Assembly: GCF_019042215.1 (NCBI RefSeq)
Contig: NZ_JAHQCS010000088.1
Coordinates: 1-64,000 of the forward strand
Length of the DNA: 64,000 bases
Source: Evansella tamaricis
GTDB lineage: Bacteria; Bacillota; Bacilli; Bacillales; Salisediminibacteriaceae
Reading direction: 5' to 3'
A model generated the notes under the pieces. It made no database searches. It was not told where the DNA came from and was given only the letters and a program-made list of their open reading frames with translations. Position numbers and translations under genes: made by a program. Below are positions 51,544 through 61,455 of the stretch, piece after piece (position 1 is the stretch's first letter; each line of letters opens with the position of its first letter).

Positions 51544-52030
51544 CGAATTGCCCCCTTCACCGTCTATAATATTTATTAAATCATATAAACATAATCATTT
51601 ATACAAGGATTTTTATTATGAAAACATGGGAACGGTGCAAGACGAGTGAAAAAGCAAAAATATGTATATTCCCACCTTCTATTCTATTATTCTTAGCATA
51701 AAGTATTAAACATGTATAAATTCAAAACTTTATATTACTTCATAAAGCTCACATTCTAAATATAAGTGAAATTTTAAATCACATCTTCATCAAATATATT
51801 TCTCCCAGTTACTATGTATTAAAGTTAATACTATTTTTTCTGTTGTAAGGGGAGTAACTCAGAAGTCAGATAATTTCGAAAAAAGTATACATATACGTGG
51901 TATACTTTGGATACTAAGGAGTTTGGAAGTGAATTGGCACATGGGAGGAGCTGGGACAAAGGGCGTTCGTGCAATCGCAAGCTAGGAAAATATTCAAAAA
52001 TTTAGTTTTGATTGAGCAGGAGGAGTAGAA
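51544..52030. other. Region upstream of spoVS
   Basis: It contains the palindrome AAAGTATA ... TATACTTT (51882-51908) and a fragment GAGCTGGGACAAAGGGCGTT (about 51953) resembling the end of the GCTGGGAC element. I could not place a sigma-H promoter with confidence. Confidence 0.45.
51882..51908. promoter_or_regulatory. Palindrome before spoVS
   Basis: AAAGTATA (51882-51889) and TATACTTT (51901-51908) are perfectly complementary with an 11-bp spacer. It may be an operator for spoVS or part of its promoter. Confidence 0.4.
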
Positions 52031-52291
52031 TTGGAGATACTAAGGGTATCATCGAAGTCAAATCCAAATTCAATTGCTGGGGCAATCGCTGGTGTGATTA
52101 GGGAGCAGGGGAAAACGGAGATTCAGGCCGTTGGTGCAGGTGCCATTAATCAGGCGATTAAGGGAATAGCCATTGCCCGGGGATTTGTAGCGCCGAGTGG
52201 AATTAATCTTATCTGTATTCCTGCATTTACGTCTATATCGATTAATAAAGAGGAACGTACAGCCATTAAGTTGATTGTGGAGCCGAGATAG
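52031..52291 (+). CDS. spoVS: Stage V sporulation protein S
   Basis: It encodes 86 residues from a TTG start after AGGAGGAG. EILRVSSKSNPNSIAGAIAG and AVGAGAINQAIKGIAIARGF are the nearly invariant SpoVS sequence. It is an Alba-like, probably nucleic-acid-binding protein needed for normal progress of sporulation in B. subtilis. Its presence supports a spore-forming host. Monocistronic. Confidence 0.97.
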   Translation: MEILRVSSKSNPNSIAGAIAGVIREQGKTEIQAVGAGAINQAIKGIAIARGFVAPSGINLICIPAFTSISINKEERTAIKLIVEPR

Positions 52292-52350
52292 GATTGACAT
52301 GGAAGAACGGGTCTTGTTAGCACAGAGGAGCTAGAAAAAATGTAAACTGG

Positions 52351-52445
52351 AGGCTGGGATATCACGAAAGTGTTTACTAGAATAGGGAAGAATCAACGAT
52401 CATTTCGTTCGAATTTGCCATTGGTGAAAACACTTTTGTCCCAGC
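52351..52445. repeat. GCTGGGAC...GTCCCAGC element
   Basis: AGGCTGGGATATCACGAAAG ... CACTTTTGTCCCAGCT. The ends are complementary and match 22215-22357. It lies between the convergent spoVS and pentapeptide genes, where it can terminate transcription. Confidence 0.75.
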
Positions 52446-52460
52446 TACTCTTCAAACCGT

Positions 52461-53099
52461 TTATTCTTTAATCTTCAACCCTAATAATTGAACGAATCCG
52501 ATGGCCTGTGCAGACGATACTTCGCAGCCTTCTAATAGTTCCATAGAAACACTTAGTTTGGAAAAACTGCAGCTGCTTAAATCGATGCCATGGAGTGGGG
52601 TGCTTACAAAGTTTGCTTTGTTAAGGTCACAATACTCAAATGCTATTTTTTTTACTTTGCATTCATAAAAATCGGCACTTTGGAGAGAGCAGGACTTGAA
52701 TTTAACCTGTTTAAAATTCCCATAACCGAAGGCACTGAAGTCAGCATGACAGTTTTGAAAGAGAGCATTACTGAGGGTTGCTCCGGAAAGGTTTAATCCT
52801 AACAACTTACAATCGTTAAACTCTACTCGATGGATAATCGCATCGCTGAAGTCAGCATTCGACAAATCACATTTTTCAAAAATACAGTCAGTCAGTTCCA
52901 TATGCTGAAAGGATATTTCGCTAAATGTAACGTTCTTAAATAGCACTTGGTCGAAGCATAAGTTACTCCGTTCCTCCCCAAATATTTCACAATCACTAAC
53001 ACGGGACATCATCAACCGGTCATCTTCCAGTTGGGAAAAAGCCCCATCCGAAAGGGCAGAAGGCATTTTTGGTTTCGTAATTTTAAATGCGCTGGTCAT
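52461..53099 (-). CDS. Pentapeptide-repeat protein (Qnr-like)
   Basis: It encodes 212 residues. Repeats of the type A(D/N)LxX are spread over residues about 45-190, for example CDLSNADFSDAII, SGATLSNALFQ and CSLQSADFYEC. The length and the interrupted repeats resemble chromosomal Qnr proteins of Gram-positives, which mimic DNA and protect gyrase. Quinolone protection is not shown. GAGGGGATG lies 14 nt before the ATG, so the start is less certain. Confidence 0.82.
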   Translation of the reverse strand: MTSAFKITKPKMPSALSDGAFSQLEDDRLMMSRVSDCEIFGEERSNLCFDQVLFKNVTFSEISFQHMELTDCIFEKCDLSNADFSDAIIHRVEFNDCKLLGLNLSGATLSNALFQNCHADFSAFGYGNFKQVKFKSCSLQSADFYECKVKKIAFEYCDLNKANFVSTPLHGIDLSSCSFSKLSVSMELLEGCEVSSAQAIGFVQLLGLKIKE

Positions 53100-53491
53100 T
53101 TGATCGTATCCATCCCCTCTAGTCTAACTCCTATACCATTCCATTTCATGGAGTAATTAGAAAAAAATTTTTAGAGTATTAATCCATCTTCCATTTTAGT
53201 GCTTTAAAATATTGGATACAAGAATGTGACTCTAATTTGAAGTAAAAAAATCCTTATGGTGTGGCTAAAATGGCGAATAAATATGGCATTCTGGCGATAG
53301 CCTGTGCTGGATACTTGTAAATAATGTGATACCCTAAATGGTTTACATAAGGTAGCGCTTCGTTTTTGTTCCGTTTCCCCCATTTGCCCCATTGGCAAGA
53401 GTCACAAAAAATACAATTAATGGAATCTTTCAAACCAAATAATTTCTATATAATGGAACTAGAAAAAGATGCTTTAATGGGAGGCTTGGGA

Positions 53492-53905
53492 ATGAAGGAT
53501 AAGCTTATCGGTGTTTTTAAGCATGGCTTTTTATTATTTTGTATTATCTTTGCAATGACAACTCTCGTTAGCAGCCCTTTGCAACTTTTGAACGGTCAGA
53601 CTACGGACACGAACTTCCATATCTTAAATCGGGCAGTGATTGTATTCATTGCTGTCATTACCATTTTGCTGTTTCTTAAAATAAAGCTTAAAAGTAAAGT
53701 ACTAACCTATTTTGTACCCTATGTCATCTCCATGGTGATTGTTTTCTTTTATGTATGGTTAACCGGCTTTTTTGTATCCTTACATCCAGATGCTTACCGA
53801 GATATTTTTTTTAATTTTACAGGTGTAACAATTTGTGTCGTAGTTGTTCTGCTTCTTATAGATAGAACAAAAAACAAAAAACGTAAAATGAAGAATATAG
53901 CCTAA
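53492..53905 (+). CDS. Four-span membrane protein (DUF6608-like)
   Basis: It encodes 137 residues: MKDKLIGVFKHGFLLFCIIF, then four hydrophobic segments and a basic tail (RTKNKKRKMKN). The ATG at 53492 follows GGGAGGCTTGGG; a longer frame from 53366 has no ribosome binding site. The DUF6608 label is from memory and the role is unknown. Confidence 0.7.
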   Translation: MKDKLIGVFKHGFLLFCIIFAMTTLVSSPLQLLNGQTTDTNFHILNRAVIVFIAVITILLFLKIKLKSKVLTYFVPYVISMVIVFFYVWLTGFFVSLHPDAYRDIFFNFTGVTICVVVVLLLIDRTKNKKRKMKNIA

Positions 53906-53963
53906 AGGGGATAGAAAAAATAGCTTACTAGATAACACCTTTTCACAGTTTGGATTGGCAGGG

Positions 53964-53989
53964 GGATCTACGTTGTAGATCCTCTTTTT
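53964..53989 (+). terminator. Intrinsic terminator
   Basis: GGATCTAC-GTT-GTAGATCC followed by TCTTTTT. Confidence 0.85.
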
Positions 53990-54005
53990 AAAAGGTAAGA
54001 ATTTA

Positions 54006-54286
54006 TAAGTTTTTGCACCTTCGGGCAAGTTGTCTAGCTCTAGCGCCTACTCGCTGCGGGGCACTTCGGAAGTGACAACTGAAGTCAAAGAGCGGACTTC
54101 TGTTGTCATTCCTGCACTGCCCTACGCTCGTGAGCTTAGGCGATTACGCTTTTCTTGTTGTCTAGCTCCAGCGCCTACTCGCTGCGGGACACTTCGGAAA
54201 TGACAACCGAAGTCAAAGAGCGGACTTCTGTTGTCATTCCTCCACTGCCCTACGCTCGTGAGCCTAGGCGCTTGCGCTTTTCTTGT
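54006..54286 (+). repeat. Two tandem TGTCTAGCTCC repeats
   Basis: TGTCTAGCTCTAGCGCC begins the first copy near 54026 and TGTCTAGCTCCAGCGCC the second near 54160; each ends GCGCTTTTCTTG or TACGCTTTTCTTG. Both hold CACTTCGGAAGTG-type and GACAAC.GAAGTC/GACTTC.GTTGTC pairs and no GAAAAAGTGG hairpin. They differ by a few substitutions, several of them compensated. Confidence 0.88.
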
Positions 54287-54405
54287 GTATAAAGGGGCTA
54301 GTAAAAACGGTCCCTTTAACAAAAAACTAGCCTCATCCTTTTCTTTTTTAGAGCCTACGTAATAGATGGAAGGGCAATTCTAAAAGAAAACGGAGGTCGA
54401 GGGAA

Positions 54406-55395
54406 ATGAAACGGAAGTATATGACAGAGAATGACTGTTATCAATCTGGGAGAAAAATTAACCCAAAGGGTATTATGATCCATTCCACCGCAGTCCCTGG
54501 CGTTATGGCAGCGGCTTGGTTTTCCCGTTGGAACAAGTCTTATTTGAAAGGGGAAATCAACCGGCAAGTATGTGTCCATGCATTTGTGGATGATCAGGAA
54601 GTGTGGCAGTATCTTCCGTGGGATCACCGTGGCTGGCATGCGGGAGGTACGGCAAATGACACTCATATTGGGATTGAAATTTGTGAGCCCGGTGGTTTTT
54701 CCTATGGGAAAGGAGTGACGATGGTGGGATATGATGCTGCGAAGCAAGAGGCTTATTTCCGAAGAGCCTGGAAGAACACCATCAACCTTTGTGTCTTTCT
54801 TTGTGAAAAATATGGTTGGACAGAAGAGAACATCATTTGCCACTCCGAAGGGGCGAAAAGGAAAATAGCAAGTAACCATGCCGATGTTATGCATTGGTTT
54901 CCAAAACATAAGGAAAGTATGGACACCTTTCGGAAAGAAGTGAATAAAGCACTTAGCAGGGCTCTGGAGAGGGAAGGGAAACAAAAAGTTGGTCTGTTTC
55001 AAGAAGGGGATATAGTAGAAATCATCGATTCTGCAAAATTGTATTATCCAGGTGGACCATTGATCCCTGAGTGGGTTAAAAAGGAGTATCACAAAGTATT
55101 ACAGGTTACTTCCAATGGAAAAACCGTGACCAAAGGTGGGGCAGAATGTGTCTTACTAGGGAAGAAGGTTAATATCCAAAACAGAAAAGAATCGGATGGA
55201 ATTATGACTTGGGTCGATACGAAATGTTTAAGAGTAATAGAGTTAAGCTCTCAACCCACAAAGGATGTGAGGCCACCAGAGGAAAAACAGTATTTTCGGG
55301 TGCAAGTGGGGGCTTTTACACATAGAGAACATGCACAATCCATGGTGGATAAGTTAAAAAGGGCTGGATTCGAGGGGATTATTCAAGTTCACTGA
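54406..55395 (+). CDS. N-acetylmuramoyl-L-alanine amidase with SPOR domain
   Basis: It encodes 329 residues. Residues 15-170 are an Amidase_2 domain with zinc ligands His 26 (GIMIHSTAVPG) and His 146 (IICHSEGAKRK) and HAGGTANDTHIGIE between. Residues about 195-285 resemble an SH3-like linker with KLYYPGGPLIPEW, and the end (YFRVQVGAFTHREHAQSMVD) is a SPOR domain that binds denuded glycan. There is no signal peptide, as in phage-type lysins such as XlyA and CwlA. No holin or phage gene is near. GGAGGTCGAGGG precedes the ATG. Confidence 0.92.
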   Translation: MKRKYMTENDCYQSGRKINPKGIMIHSTAVPGVMAAAWFSRWNKSYLKGEINRQVCVHAFVDDQEVWQYLPWDHRGWHAGGTANDTHIGIEICEPGGFSYGKGVTMVGYDAAKQEAYFRRAWKNTINLCVFLCEKYGWTEENIICHSEGAKRKIASNHADVMHWFPKHKESMDTFRKEVNKALSRALEREGKQKVGLFQEGDIVEIIDSAKLYYPGGPLIPEWVKKEYHKVLQVTSNGKTVTKGGAECVLLGKKVNIQNRKESDGIMTWVDTKCLRVIELSSQPTKDVRPPEEKQYFRVQVGAFTHREHAQSMVDKLKRAGFEGIIQVH

Positions 55396-55523
55396 GTTAA
55401 GAATTCAACCTTATTATCCATTGAAATGCAAGATAAAAGTAAATAAATCACCTTCTGTTGTTGCTTCGACAAGGTATGAAGACCTATTTAATAGAATTCC
55501 TCTGTTTACTCGAAGAAGTGAAT

Positions 55524-55706
55524 GGCGGTACTGTCTCTTCCTCTGCCAGTACCTCTCTGTAGTGTATCCGTCCATCGGGCAAAACGCCACGTCCTGTGGC
55601 ATGCCCGATATTAGGACGTCCTGTCCGTCGAGACAAATCGTTGCCCATTCGGTGAAGCTTTGCTCTTTCCTGCGGGAATAGCGCGAGCTGAAGATCCCGC
55701 AGACGT
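55524..55706 (+). repeat. 57-bp-module repeat, copy with one module
   Basis: TACTGTCTCTTCCTCTGCC and GTATCCGTC are followed by one 57-bp module and CCGTCGAGACAAATCG. A further inverted repeat, CTGCGGGA ... TCCCGCAG (about 55670-55706), follows. Confidence 0.88.
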
Positions 55707-55815
55707 GGTTTTGGCGTTGAGGAGGCTGAGGCTGTATTTTTTATCCAAGTAGTTAATTTTGGTATTATATATTACTATAAGGTGATTTTAAATAAATAGT
55801 TTTAAGGAGATAGAA

Positions 55816-56577
55816 ATGGTTCTAGATAACTTTGAAGAATATGATGACCCTGTTTTATACGATAAAGAAAATGAGTTTTATATACCAGAATTGCCATTTT
55901 TATTAAAATGGGCATCAAAAAAGAAAGGGACTATTATTGATCTAGCTTGTGGTACAGGTAGAGTTACTATTCCAATGTCCCAAAATGGATATACCTTGAT
56001 TGGAGTTGATATTCATAAAGGAATGTTAAAGGAAGCTAAAAATAAATCTACGAACCTTGATTTGCCAATCGAGTGGATCGAACAAGATGGTACCCAACTG
56101 AATTTAAACGTAAAGAGTAGTTTTATTTATTCCGTTGGAAATTCATTTCAACATTTTCTAACGAACGAGGCACAAGATCAGTTTCTTTCATCGGTGAACA
56201 ACCATTTAGAGCATGACGGAGTTTTTATTTTTGGCACAAGGTTTCCCAGTGTTGAGGAGTTACTCCAACCCAGTAAAGAAGAGTATTGGAAAACGTATAC
56301 TGACAGTGATGCTCTAACCGTTGATGTGTACACTATTAGTGATTATGACTCTTTAACTCAAATTCAGCATTATACCACGATTCGGAAGTATCGAAACGCA
56401 GATGGAAAAGTTAATGAAAAAAGAACACATATCAACTTAAGATATGTCTTTCCAAAAGAAATGGAAAGAATACTATCTATTAATGGTTTTGAAGTTCTTC
56501 ATCTTTATAGTAATTGGGAGGAATCTCCAATTACTCAAAATAGTACTGAAATGGTATATGTGTGTAAAAAAATATAA
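55816..56577 (+). CDS. Class I SAM-dependent methyltransferase
   Basis: It encodes 253 residues. IIDLACGTGRVTIPMSQNG is the SAM loop, IGVDIHKGMLKEAK the acidic strand, and IYSVGNSFQHFLTN the region after motif III. The C-terminal part (INLRYVFPKEMERILSINGF) is usual for small-molecule methyltransferases. The substrate is unknown. AAGGAGATAG precedes the ATG. Confidence 0.9.
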   Translation: MVLDNFEEYDDPVLYDKENEFYIPELPFLLKWASKKKGTIIDLACGTGRVTIPMSQNGYTLIGVDIHKGMLKEAKNKSTNLDLPIEWIEQDGTQLNLNVKSSFIYSVGNSFQHFLTNEAQDQFLSSVNNHLEHDGVFIFGTRFPSVEELLQPSKEEYWKTYTDSDALTVDVYTISDYDSLTQIQHYTTIRKYRNADGKVNEKRTHINLRYVFPKEMERILSINGFEVLHLYSNWEESPITQNSTEMVYVCKKI

Positions 56578-56685
56578 GGAAACACAATGATGATCCTATG
56601 GAAAGTAGACCTTAGCTTATCATGTGCTCATCCAAGGGCTCTATCATCATAACCAAGCCGTTATCCTTAAAAAGGGGGACTTCCT

Positions 56686-57252
<567 letters not shown>

Positions 57253-57263
57253 ATCACAAGTCT

Positions 57264-57295
57264 CACCTTTACAGTAATGTAAAGGTGTTTTTTTT
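57264..57295 (+). terminator. Intrinsic terminator
   Basis: CACCTTTAC and GTAAAGGTG form a perfect 9-bp stem followed by eight T residues. Confidence 0.92.
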
Positions 57296-57381
57296 ATCCT
57301 TCAAAATCTCCAATGTTCACCATGTTTTGTCATCATTCTTCATTTCATTACAAATTTACGATTTATTTACAGTACGTTTAT

Positions 57382-57469
57382 TTGAAATTTACACTAGCTT
57401 GCTATACTTTAATTAATCTAATAGAAACAAGTATTTTCTTCGGGTGGAGAAAAAATGAGTAACCCTTAG
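57382..57469 (+). promoter_or_regulatory. Promoter and possible leader of the glp/ugp operon
   Basis: TATACT (57403-57408) is a good -10, with TTGAAA 15 bp upstream, a short spacing. At 57455-57469 GGTGGAG precedes a four-codon frame M-S-N-P. The leader from here to 57754 is about 340 nt, long enough for an antiterminator target of GlpP, but I could not draw a convincing terminator/antiterminator pair. Confidence 0.4.
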
Positions 57470-57754
57470 AAAGTGATGAAGTAGATTCGGCTTTTTTGTA
57501 GTGTGTTTCTCTCGTTTAAAAGGTCGGAAGAAAAACCAAGGTTAATGTTATGGGGCAGAGTCTGTTTGTTCCAGACTTGTAAAATGGTGGATTTTATTAT
57601 CCTTTTACCCATTCCTTCTATTTCTCACTTTTTAATTAAGGTTGCTTTTTTGTGTTTTTTTAAAAACTTTTTACGACGTTATTCCAATTTAATTCAGATA
57701 CTTTTTGGTTAATTGGATGGATACATAGATGTGTATTATTAGGAGGTTAGTTTC

Positions 57755-58567
57755 TTGAAAGAATATAACACTTTCATCTTTGATATTGATGGAACCATTG
57801 TAAAACAGGATGAGGAAATAGTAGGAGCTATTAAACTACTATCTTTTTTAAAGGAAAGTGGGAATCATGTTTTATTTGCAACAAATAATCCAACTACAAC
57901 GAAAGAAAAATTAGCAGCAAGACTGAATACCATTGGTTTTTCTATTCAACCTGATGAAATTATCACACCAATTGATGCGTTTGTTCTGTTTTTACAGGAA
58001 ATAAACAGAGAAACTCTCATTTTCCCCTTAATTACGGAATCAGTAAGGGGGGAGTTAGAAAAAAGAGGTATTCGTTTTTGCACAGGAAGAAATCAAGAAT
58101 TAATCACTCACGTTCTATTAGGAATGAATGATCAGTTTACATATGAACAATTTTGTGAGGCCTTACGGTATTTAGATCATGGAGCAGAGCTAGTTTTATT
58201 GAATGAAGATATATATTGTCCTATTCCGGATGGGAGAATTCCAGACAGTGGTGCACTCAGTTCTGTCTTAACGTCTTGCACCGGTAAGCCTCCATTGTCT
58301 GTTGGAAAACCTACAGAGTGGATGCAGAAAACATTAGTGGACAAGATTCATTCTCCTCTAGAGAATTGTTTGTTTATTGGCGATTCCCACGTGACGGATA
58401 TACAAATGGGCCATTCGATGGGAATGGATACATGTATCGTTCAATCAGGAGTCTCTCTGTATAGCGGGAATGAGGTAATGCAAGGGATTTCCCCTACATA
58501 TACGATGAAAGATTGTATGGAATTACACCACTTTATTCAAAAACGGAAGGAGTGTAGCTGTGTTTGA
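57755..58567 (+). CDS. HAD-IIA phosphatase (NagD-like)
   Basis: It encodes 270 residues from a TTG start after AGGAGG. FIFDIDGTIVKQDEE is motif I with the nucleophile Asp, VLFATNNPTTTKEKLAARL motif II, SVGKPTEWMQ motif III, and LFIGDSHVTDIQMG motif IV. HAD-IIA enzymes dephosphorylate small substrates, and glycerol phosphate is one known substrate in related proteins, which would fit the downstream genes. It overlaps glpP by 8 bp. Confidence 0.9.
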   Translation: MKEYNTFIFDIDGTIVKQDEEIVGAIKLLSFLKESGNHVLFATNNPTTTKEKLAARLNTIGFSIQPDEIITPIDAFVLFLQEINRETLIFPLITESVRGELEKRGIRFCTGRNQELITHVLLGMNDQFTYEQFCEALRYLDHGAELVLLNEDIYCPIPDGRIPDSGALSSVLTSCTGKPPLSVGKPTEWMQKTLVDKIHSPLENCLFIGDSHVTDIQMGHSMGMDTCIVQSGVSLYSGNEVMQGISPTYTMKDCMELHHFIQKRKECSCV

Positions 58568-59108
58568 AAAAAATGAAGTGATCTCCAGTGTGCATAATGA
58601 AGAGGTTTTACGAAAGGTGTTGGAAATAGAAGAGGTTCGAACCATATTTCTGATTAACGGGGACATTTTAAGGCTCCCTTCTATTGTAAAAAAGATTCGA
58701 CAATATGATAAAAAGTTATTTCTTCATTTTGATACGATTCAAGGCTTATCAACGGACTTGAAAGGGGTGAATTATGTTGCAGAAGTCCTAAAGCCAGATG
58801 GCATATTAAGTACAAGAGGACAAATCATTCAGTCAGCGAAAAAATTTGATTTATTGACGATTCAAAGGCTATTTCTTATTGATTCAAATGCTTTGAAATC
58901 TGGAATTCGGAGTATAAAAAATAGTAATCCAGATGCTGTGGAAGCTATGCCTGGACTGATGCCAAGGGTAATAGAAGAGTTATGCTCTCAAATTGATCAG
59001 CCAGTTGTTGCTGGCGGATTGGTGAAGGATGCCACTGAGGTGAAAAGGGCACTTAGTGCAGGGGCAATTGCTGTATCTTTAAGTAATTTAAATTATTGGG
59101 AAAAATAA
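58560..59108 (+). CDS. glpP: Glycerol-3-phosphate-responsive antiterminator
   Basis: It encodes 182 residues from a GTG start. LINGDILRLPSIVKKIRQYD, FLHFDTIQGLSTDLKGVNYV, QRLFLIDSNALKSGI, AMPGLMPRVIEEL and PVVAGGLVKDATEVKRALSA are the conserved GlpP blocks. GlpP binds G3P and stops premature termination of glp mRNA. Its place inside an uptake operon suggests control by the imported substrate. The stop lies 17 bp before the substrate-binding protein start. Confidence 0.93.
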   Translation: MFEKNEVISSVHNEEVLRKVLEIEEVRTIFLINGDILRLPSIVKKIRQYDKKLFLHFDTIQGLSTDLKGVNYVAEVLKPDGILSTRGQIIQSAKKFDLLTIQRLFLIDSNALKSGIRSIKNSNPDAVEAMPGLMPRVIEELCSQIDQPVVAGGLVKDATEVKRALSAGAIAVSLSNLNYWEK

Positions 59109-59125
59109 AAGGAGTGTAAAATGAG

Positions 59126-60514
59126 ATGAAAAAAATAGTTTCATTATTATCCATTATTGCTTTTGTATCAATGTTTATGTTAATGGCTTGTTCTTCAGAG
59201 AGTGCAACGGGAACGGAATCCAATTCGGATTCAACGGACCAGACAGACAATAATAACACAGACACTGACAATCAAGAGGCTGATGCCAATGAACCAGAAG
59301 AGATTATTGAAATTGATTGGTACTACCCAATTGCTGTAGGTGGTCCCCTTACACAAGTAATTGAAAAAATGGCTGATGATTTTCATGCTGATTTTCCGAA
59401 TATAAAAGTTAACCCTATTTACACTGGTAGCTATGATGAAACAATGACAAGAACGCAAACCGCTGTTCAAGGGAATAACGCCCCTGAATTAGCAGTCCTA
59501 TTATCTACTGAATTGTATACGTTACTTGATATGGACGCGATCATTCCTCTTGACGAATTAATAGAAGATAATGGTGGCGAGGAGTTTATCAATGACTTTT
59601 TCCCTGCCTTTTTAGAAAACGCTCAAACTGGTGGCAGTACGTATGGCATTCCTTTCCAAAGGAGTACGATCGTTCTTTATTACAATAAAGAAGCCTTTGA
59701 GGAAGCTGGTTTAGATCCTGAAAAGGGTCCTGAAAATTGGGACGAGCTCGTTGCTTATGCAGAAAAGCTAACACAAACGGATGGAAATGGTAATGTGGAA
59801 CGCTGGGGTGTGGAAATCCCTACATCTGGTTTCCCTTATTGGTTGTTCCAAGGATTTGCCTTACAAAACGGTAAAAATTTAATGAGTGACGATGGGAAAG
59901 AAGTTTATTTTGATACACCGGAAAATGTGGAAGCATTACAACTGTGGTTAGATCTTGCTCATGAATACAATGTTATGCCTCAGGACGTAATTGATTGGGC
60001 TACGGTTCCATCTGATTTTATTGAGGAAAAAACGGCTATGATTTATCACACAACAGGAAACTTAACCAATATTCGTAACAATGCAGGATTTGAGTTTGGA
60101 GTTTCTTTTATGCCTGGTAATAAACAGTATGGAAGTCCTACTGGTGGAGGAAATTTCTATATCTTTAAAGATGTTCCAGAAGAAAAACAACAAGCTGCTT
60201 GGGAATTTGTGAAATGGGTATCTGAGCCAGAACGTGCAGCACAATGGAGTATTGACACTGGTTATGTAGCGGTTCGTGAATCTGCTTATGAAACGGAACT
60301 AATGGCTGCTTATGTAGAAGACTTCCCACAAGCAGCAGTTGCTAGAGATCAATTAGAATTCGCTTCTGCAGAATTGTCTACACACCAAAATGGTCGAGTT
60401 TACAAAGCAATCAATGATAATTTACAAGCTGCAGTAGTTGGACAAAAAACACCGGAAGAAGCACTGAAGGATGCACAGGAAGAGGCAGATCGTATTTTAG
60501 CTCCTTTCAATTAA
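59126..60514 (+). CDS. ugpB: ABC substrate-binding lipoprotein (UgpB-like)
   Basis: It encodes 462 residues. The signal peptide ends in LMAC (Cys 22), followed by an acidic Asn/Thr-rich linker. The mature part (IEIDWYYPIAVGGPLTQVIE, FPNIKVNPIYTGSYDETMTR, WEFVKWVSEPERAAQWSIDT, GYVAVRESAYE) fits family 1 solute-binding proteins for glycerol-3-phosphate. GGAGTG lies before the ATG, with a minimal ATG-AGA-TGA frame just upstream. It captures substrate for the two permeases encoded next. Confidence 0.92.
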   Translation: MKKIVSLLSIIAFVSMFMLMACSSESATGTESNSDSTDQTDNNNTDTDNQEADANEPEEIIEIDWYYPIAVGGPLTQVIEKMADDFHADFPNIKVNPIYTGSYDETMTRTQTAVQGNNAPELAVLLSTELYTLLDMDAIIPLDELIEDNGGEEFINDFFPAFLENAQTGGSTYGIPFQRSTIVLYYNKEAFEEAGLDPEKGPENWDELVAYAEKLTQTDGNGNVERWGVEIPTSGFPYWLFQGFALQNGKNLMSDDGKEVYFDTPENVEALQLWLDLAHEYNVMPQDVIDWATVPSDFIEEKTAMIYHTTGNLTNIRNNAGFEFGVSFMPGNKQYGSPTGGGNFYIFKDVPEEKQQAAWEFVKWVSEPERAAQWSIDTGYVAVRESAYETELMAAYVEDFPQAAVARDQLEFASAELSTHQNGRVYKAINDNLQAAVVGQKTPEEALKDAQEEADRILAPFN

Positions 60515-60548
60515 ATAACAATTACAGAAATGATAAAGGAGATTGAAG

Positions 60549-61442
60549 ATGAGAAAAAAATGGAGAAGTAATCAGTTAAAAGTGAATATTTATGCTTGGC
60601 TGCTTCTCCTTCCCTCCTTTATCTTCCTATTTTTATTTACTTATTTGCCGATTTTTCAAACATTGTCTTTAAGCTTTTATCGGGCAGACTTAAGTATAGC
60701 AGAGCCTATTTTTACTGGACTGGAAAACTTTCGGCTATTAATGGAAGATAAAGTGTTTTGGAAGGTTATGACAAACAATGCTATTTTTGCCTTAGGAACA
60801 ATTCCTTTGAGTGTTGGGATTGGGCTTATAATGGCTCTCATGGTGAATCGTGCCATCCGCGGGATAGGATGGGTACGGACATTCTTTTTTTATCCGGTAG
60901 TGATACCGATGATTGCCATTGCGAATATTTGGCTCTTCATTTATACGCCAAGTTATGGACTAATTAACCAAGTTCTAGGGTTTTTGCAGCTTCCGGATAT
61001 TAATTGGCTCGGGAGTACATCTACCGTAATGATTGCCATGATTATTATGGTGGTTTGGAAAGAAGCTGGGTTCTTTATGATTTTTTATTTAGCTGGGTTA
61101 CAAAATATATCAAAGGAATTATCTGAATCAGCAAAGATTGATGGAGCTTCTTCCTTAATGATCTTTAGGAAAATTACATTTCCATTGCTCATGCCAACGA
61201 CACTTTTTGTTTTAATTATTGCGGTAACTAATTCCTTTAAGCTTGTGGATCATCTTGTCATTATGACACAGGGGGGTCCAAATAACGCTAGTAATCTTCT
61301 ACTCTATTATATTTATGAAACAGCATTTTCTTACTGGGATCAAGGGTATGCTGCCACGTTGACAGTTGTACTTTTAGTGATGATGTTAGTTTTTGCTGTT
61401 TGGCAATTCTTTGGGCTTGATCGAAAAATTCATTACAGTTAA
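60549..61442 (+). CDS. ugpA: ABC permease, UgpA-like
   Basis: It encodes 297 residues with six membrane segments. The EAA loop is ISKELSESAKIDGASSLMIF with F-R-K-I-T-F-P-L-L after it. AAAGGAGATTG precedes the ATG at 60549. It forms the channel with UgpE. No ATPase gene is present in the operon; in Bacillus a shared MsmX-type ATPase serves such transporters. Confidence 0.92.
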   Translation: MRKKWRSNQLKVNIYAWLLLLPSFIFLFLFTYLPIFQTLSLSFYRADLSIAEPIFTGLENFRLLMEDKVFWKVMTNNAIFALGTIPLSVGIGLIMALMVNRAIRGIGWVRTFFFYPVVIPMIAIANIWLFIYTPSYGLINQVLGFLQLPDINWLGSTSTVMIAMIIMVVWKEAGFFMIFYLAGLQNISKELSESAKIDGASSLMIFRKITFPLLMPTTLFVLIIAVTNSFKLVDHLVIMTQGGPNNASNLLLYYIYETAFSYWDQGYAATLTVVLLVMMLVFAVWQFFGLDRKIHYS

Positions 61443-61455
61443 GGAATGGGATAAA

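Noticed and set aside
54406-55395. Prophage lysis module
   Set aside because: The amidase resembles phage lysins, but no holin, tail or other phage gene is near.
57503-57712. Open frame of 69 codons in the leader of the glp/ugp operon
   Set aside because: Phe/Leu-rich because of T-rich DNA; no ribosome binding site and no homology that I recognise.
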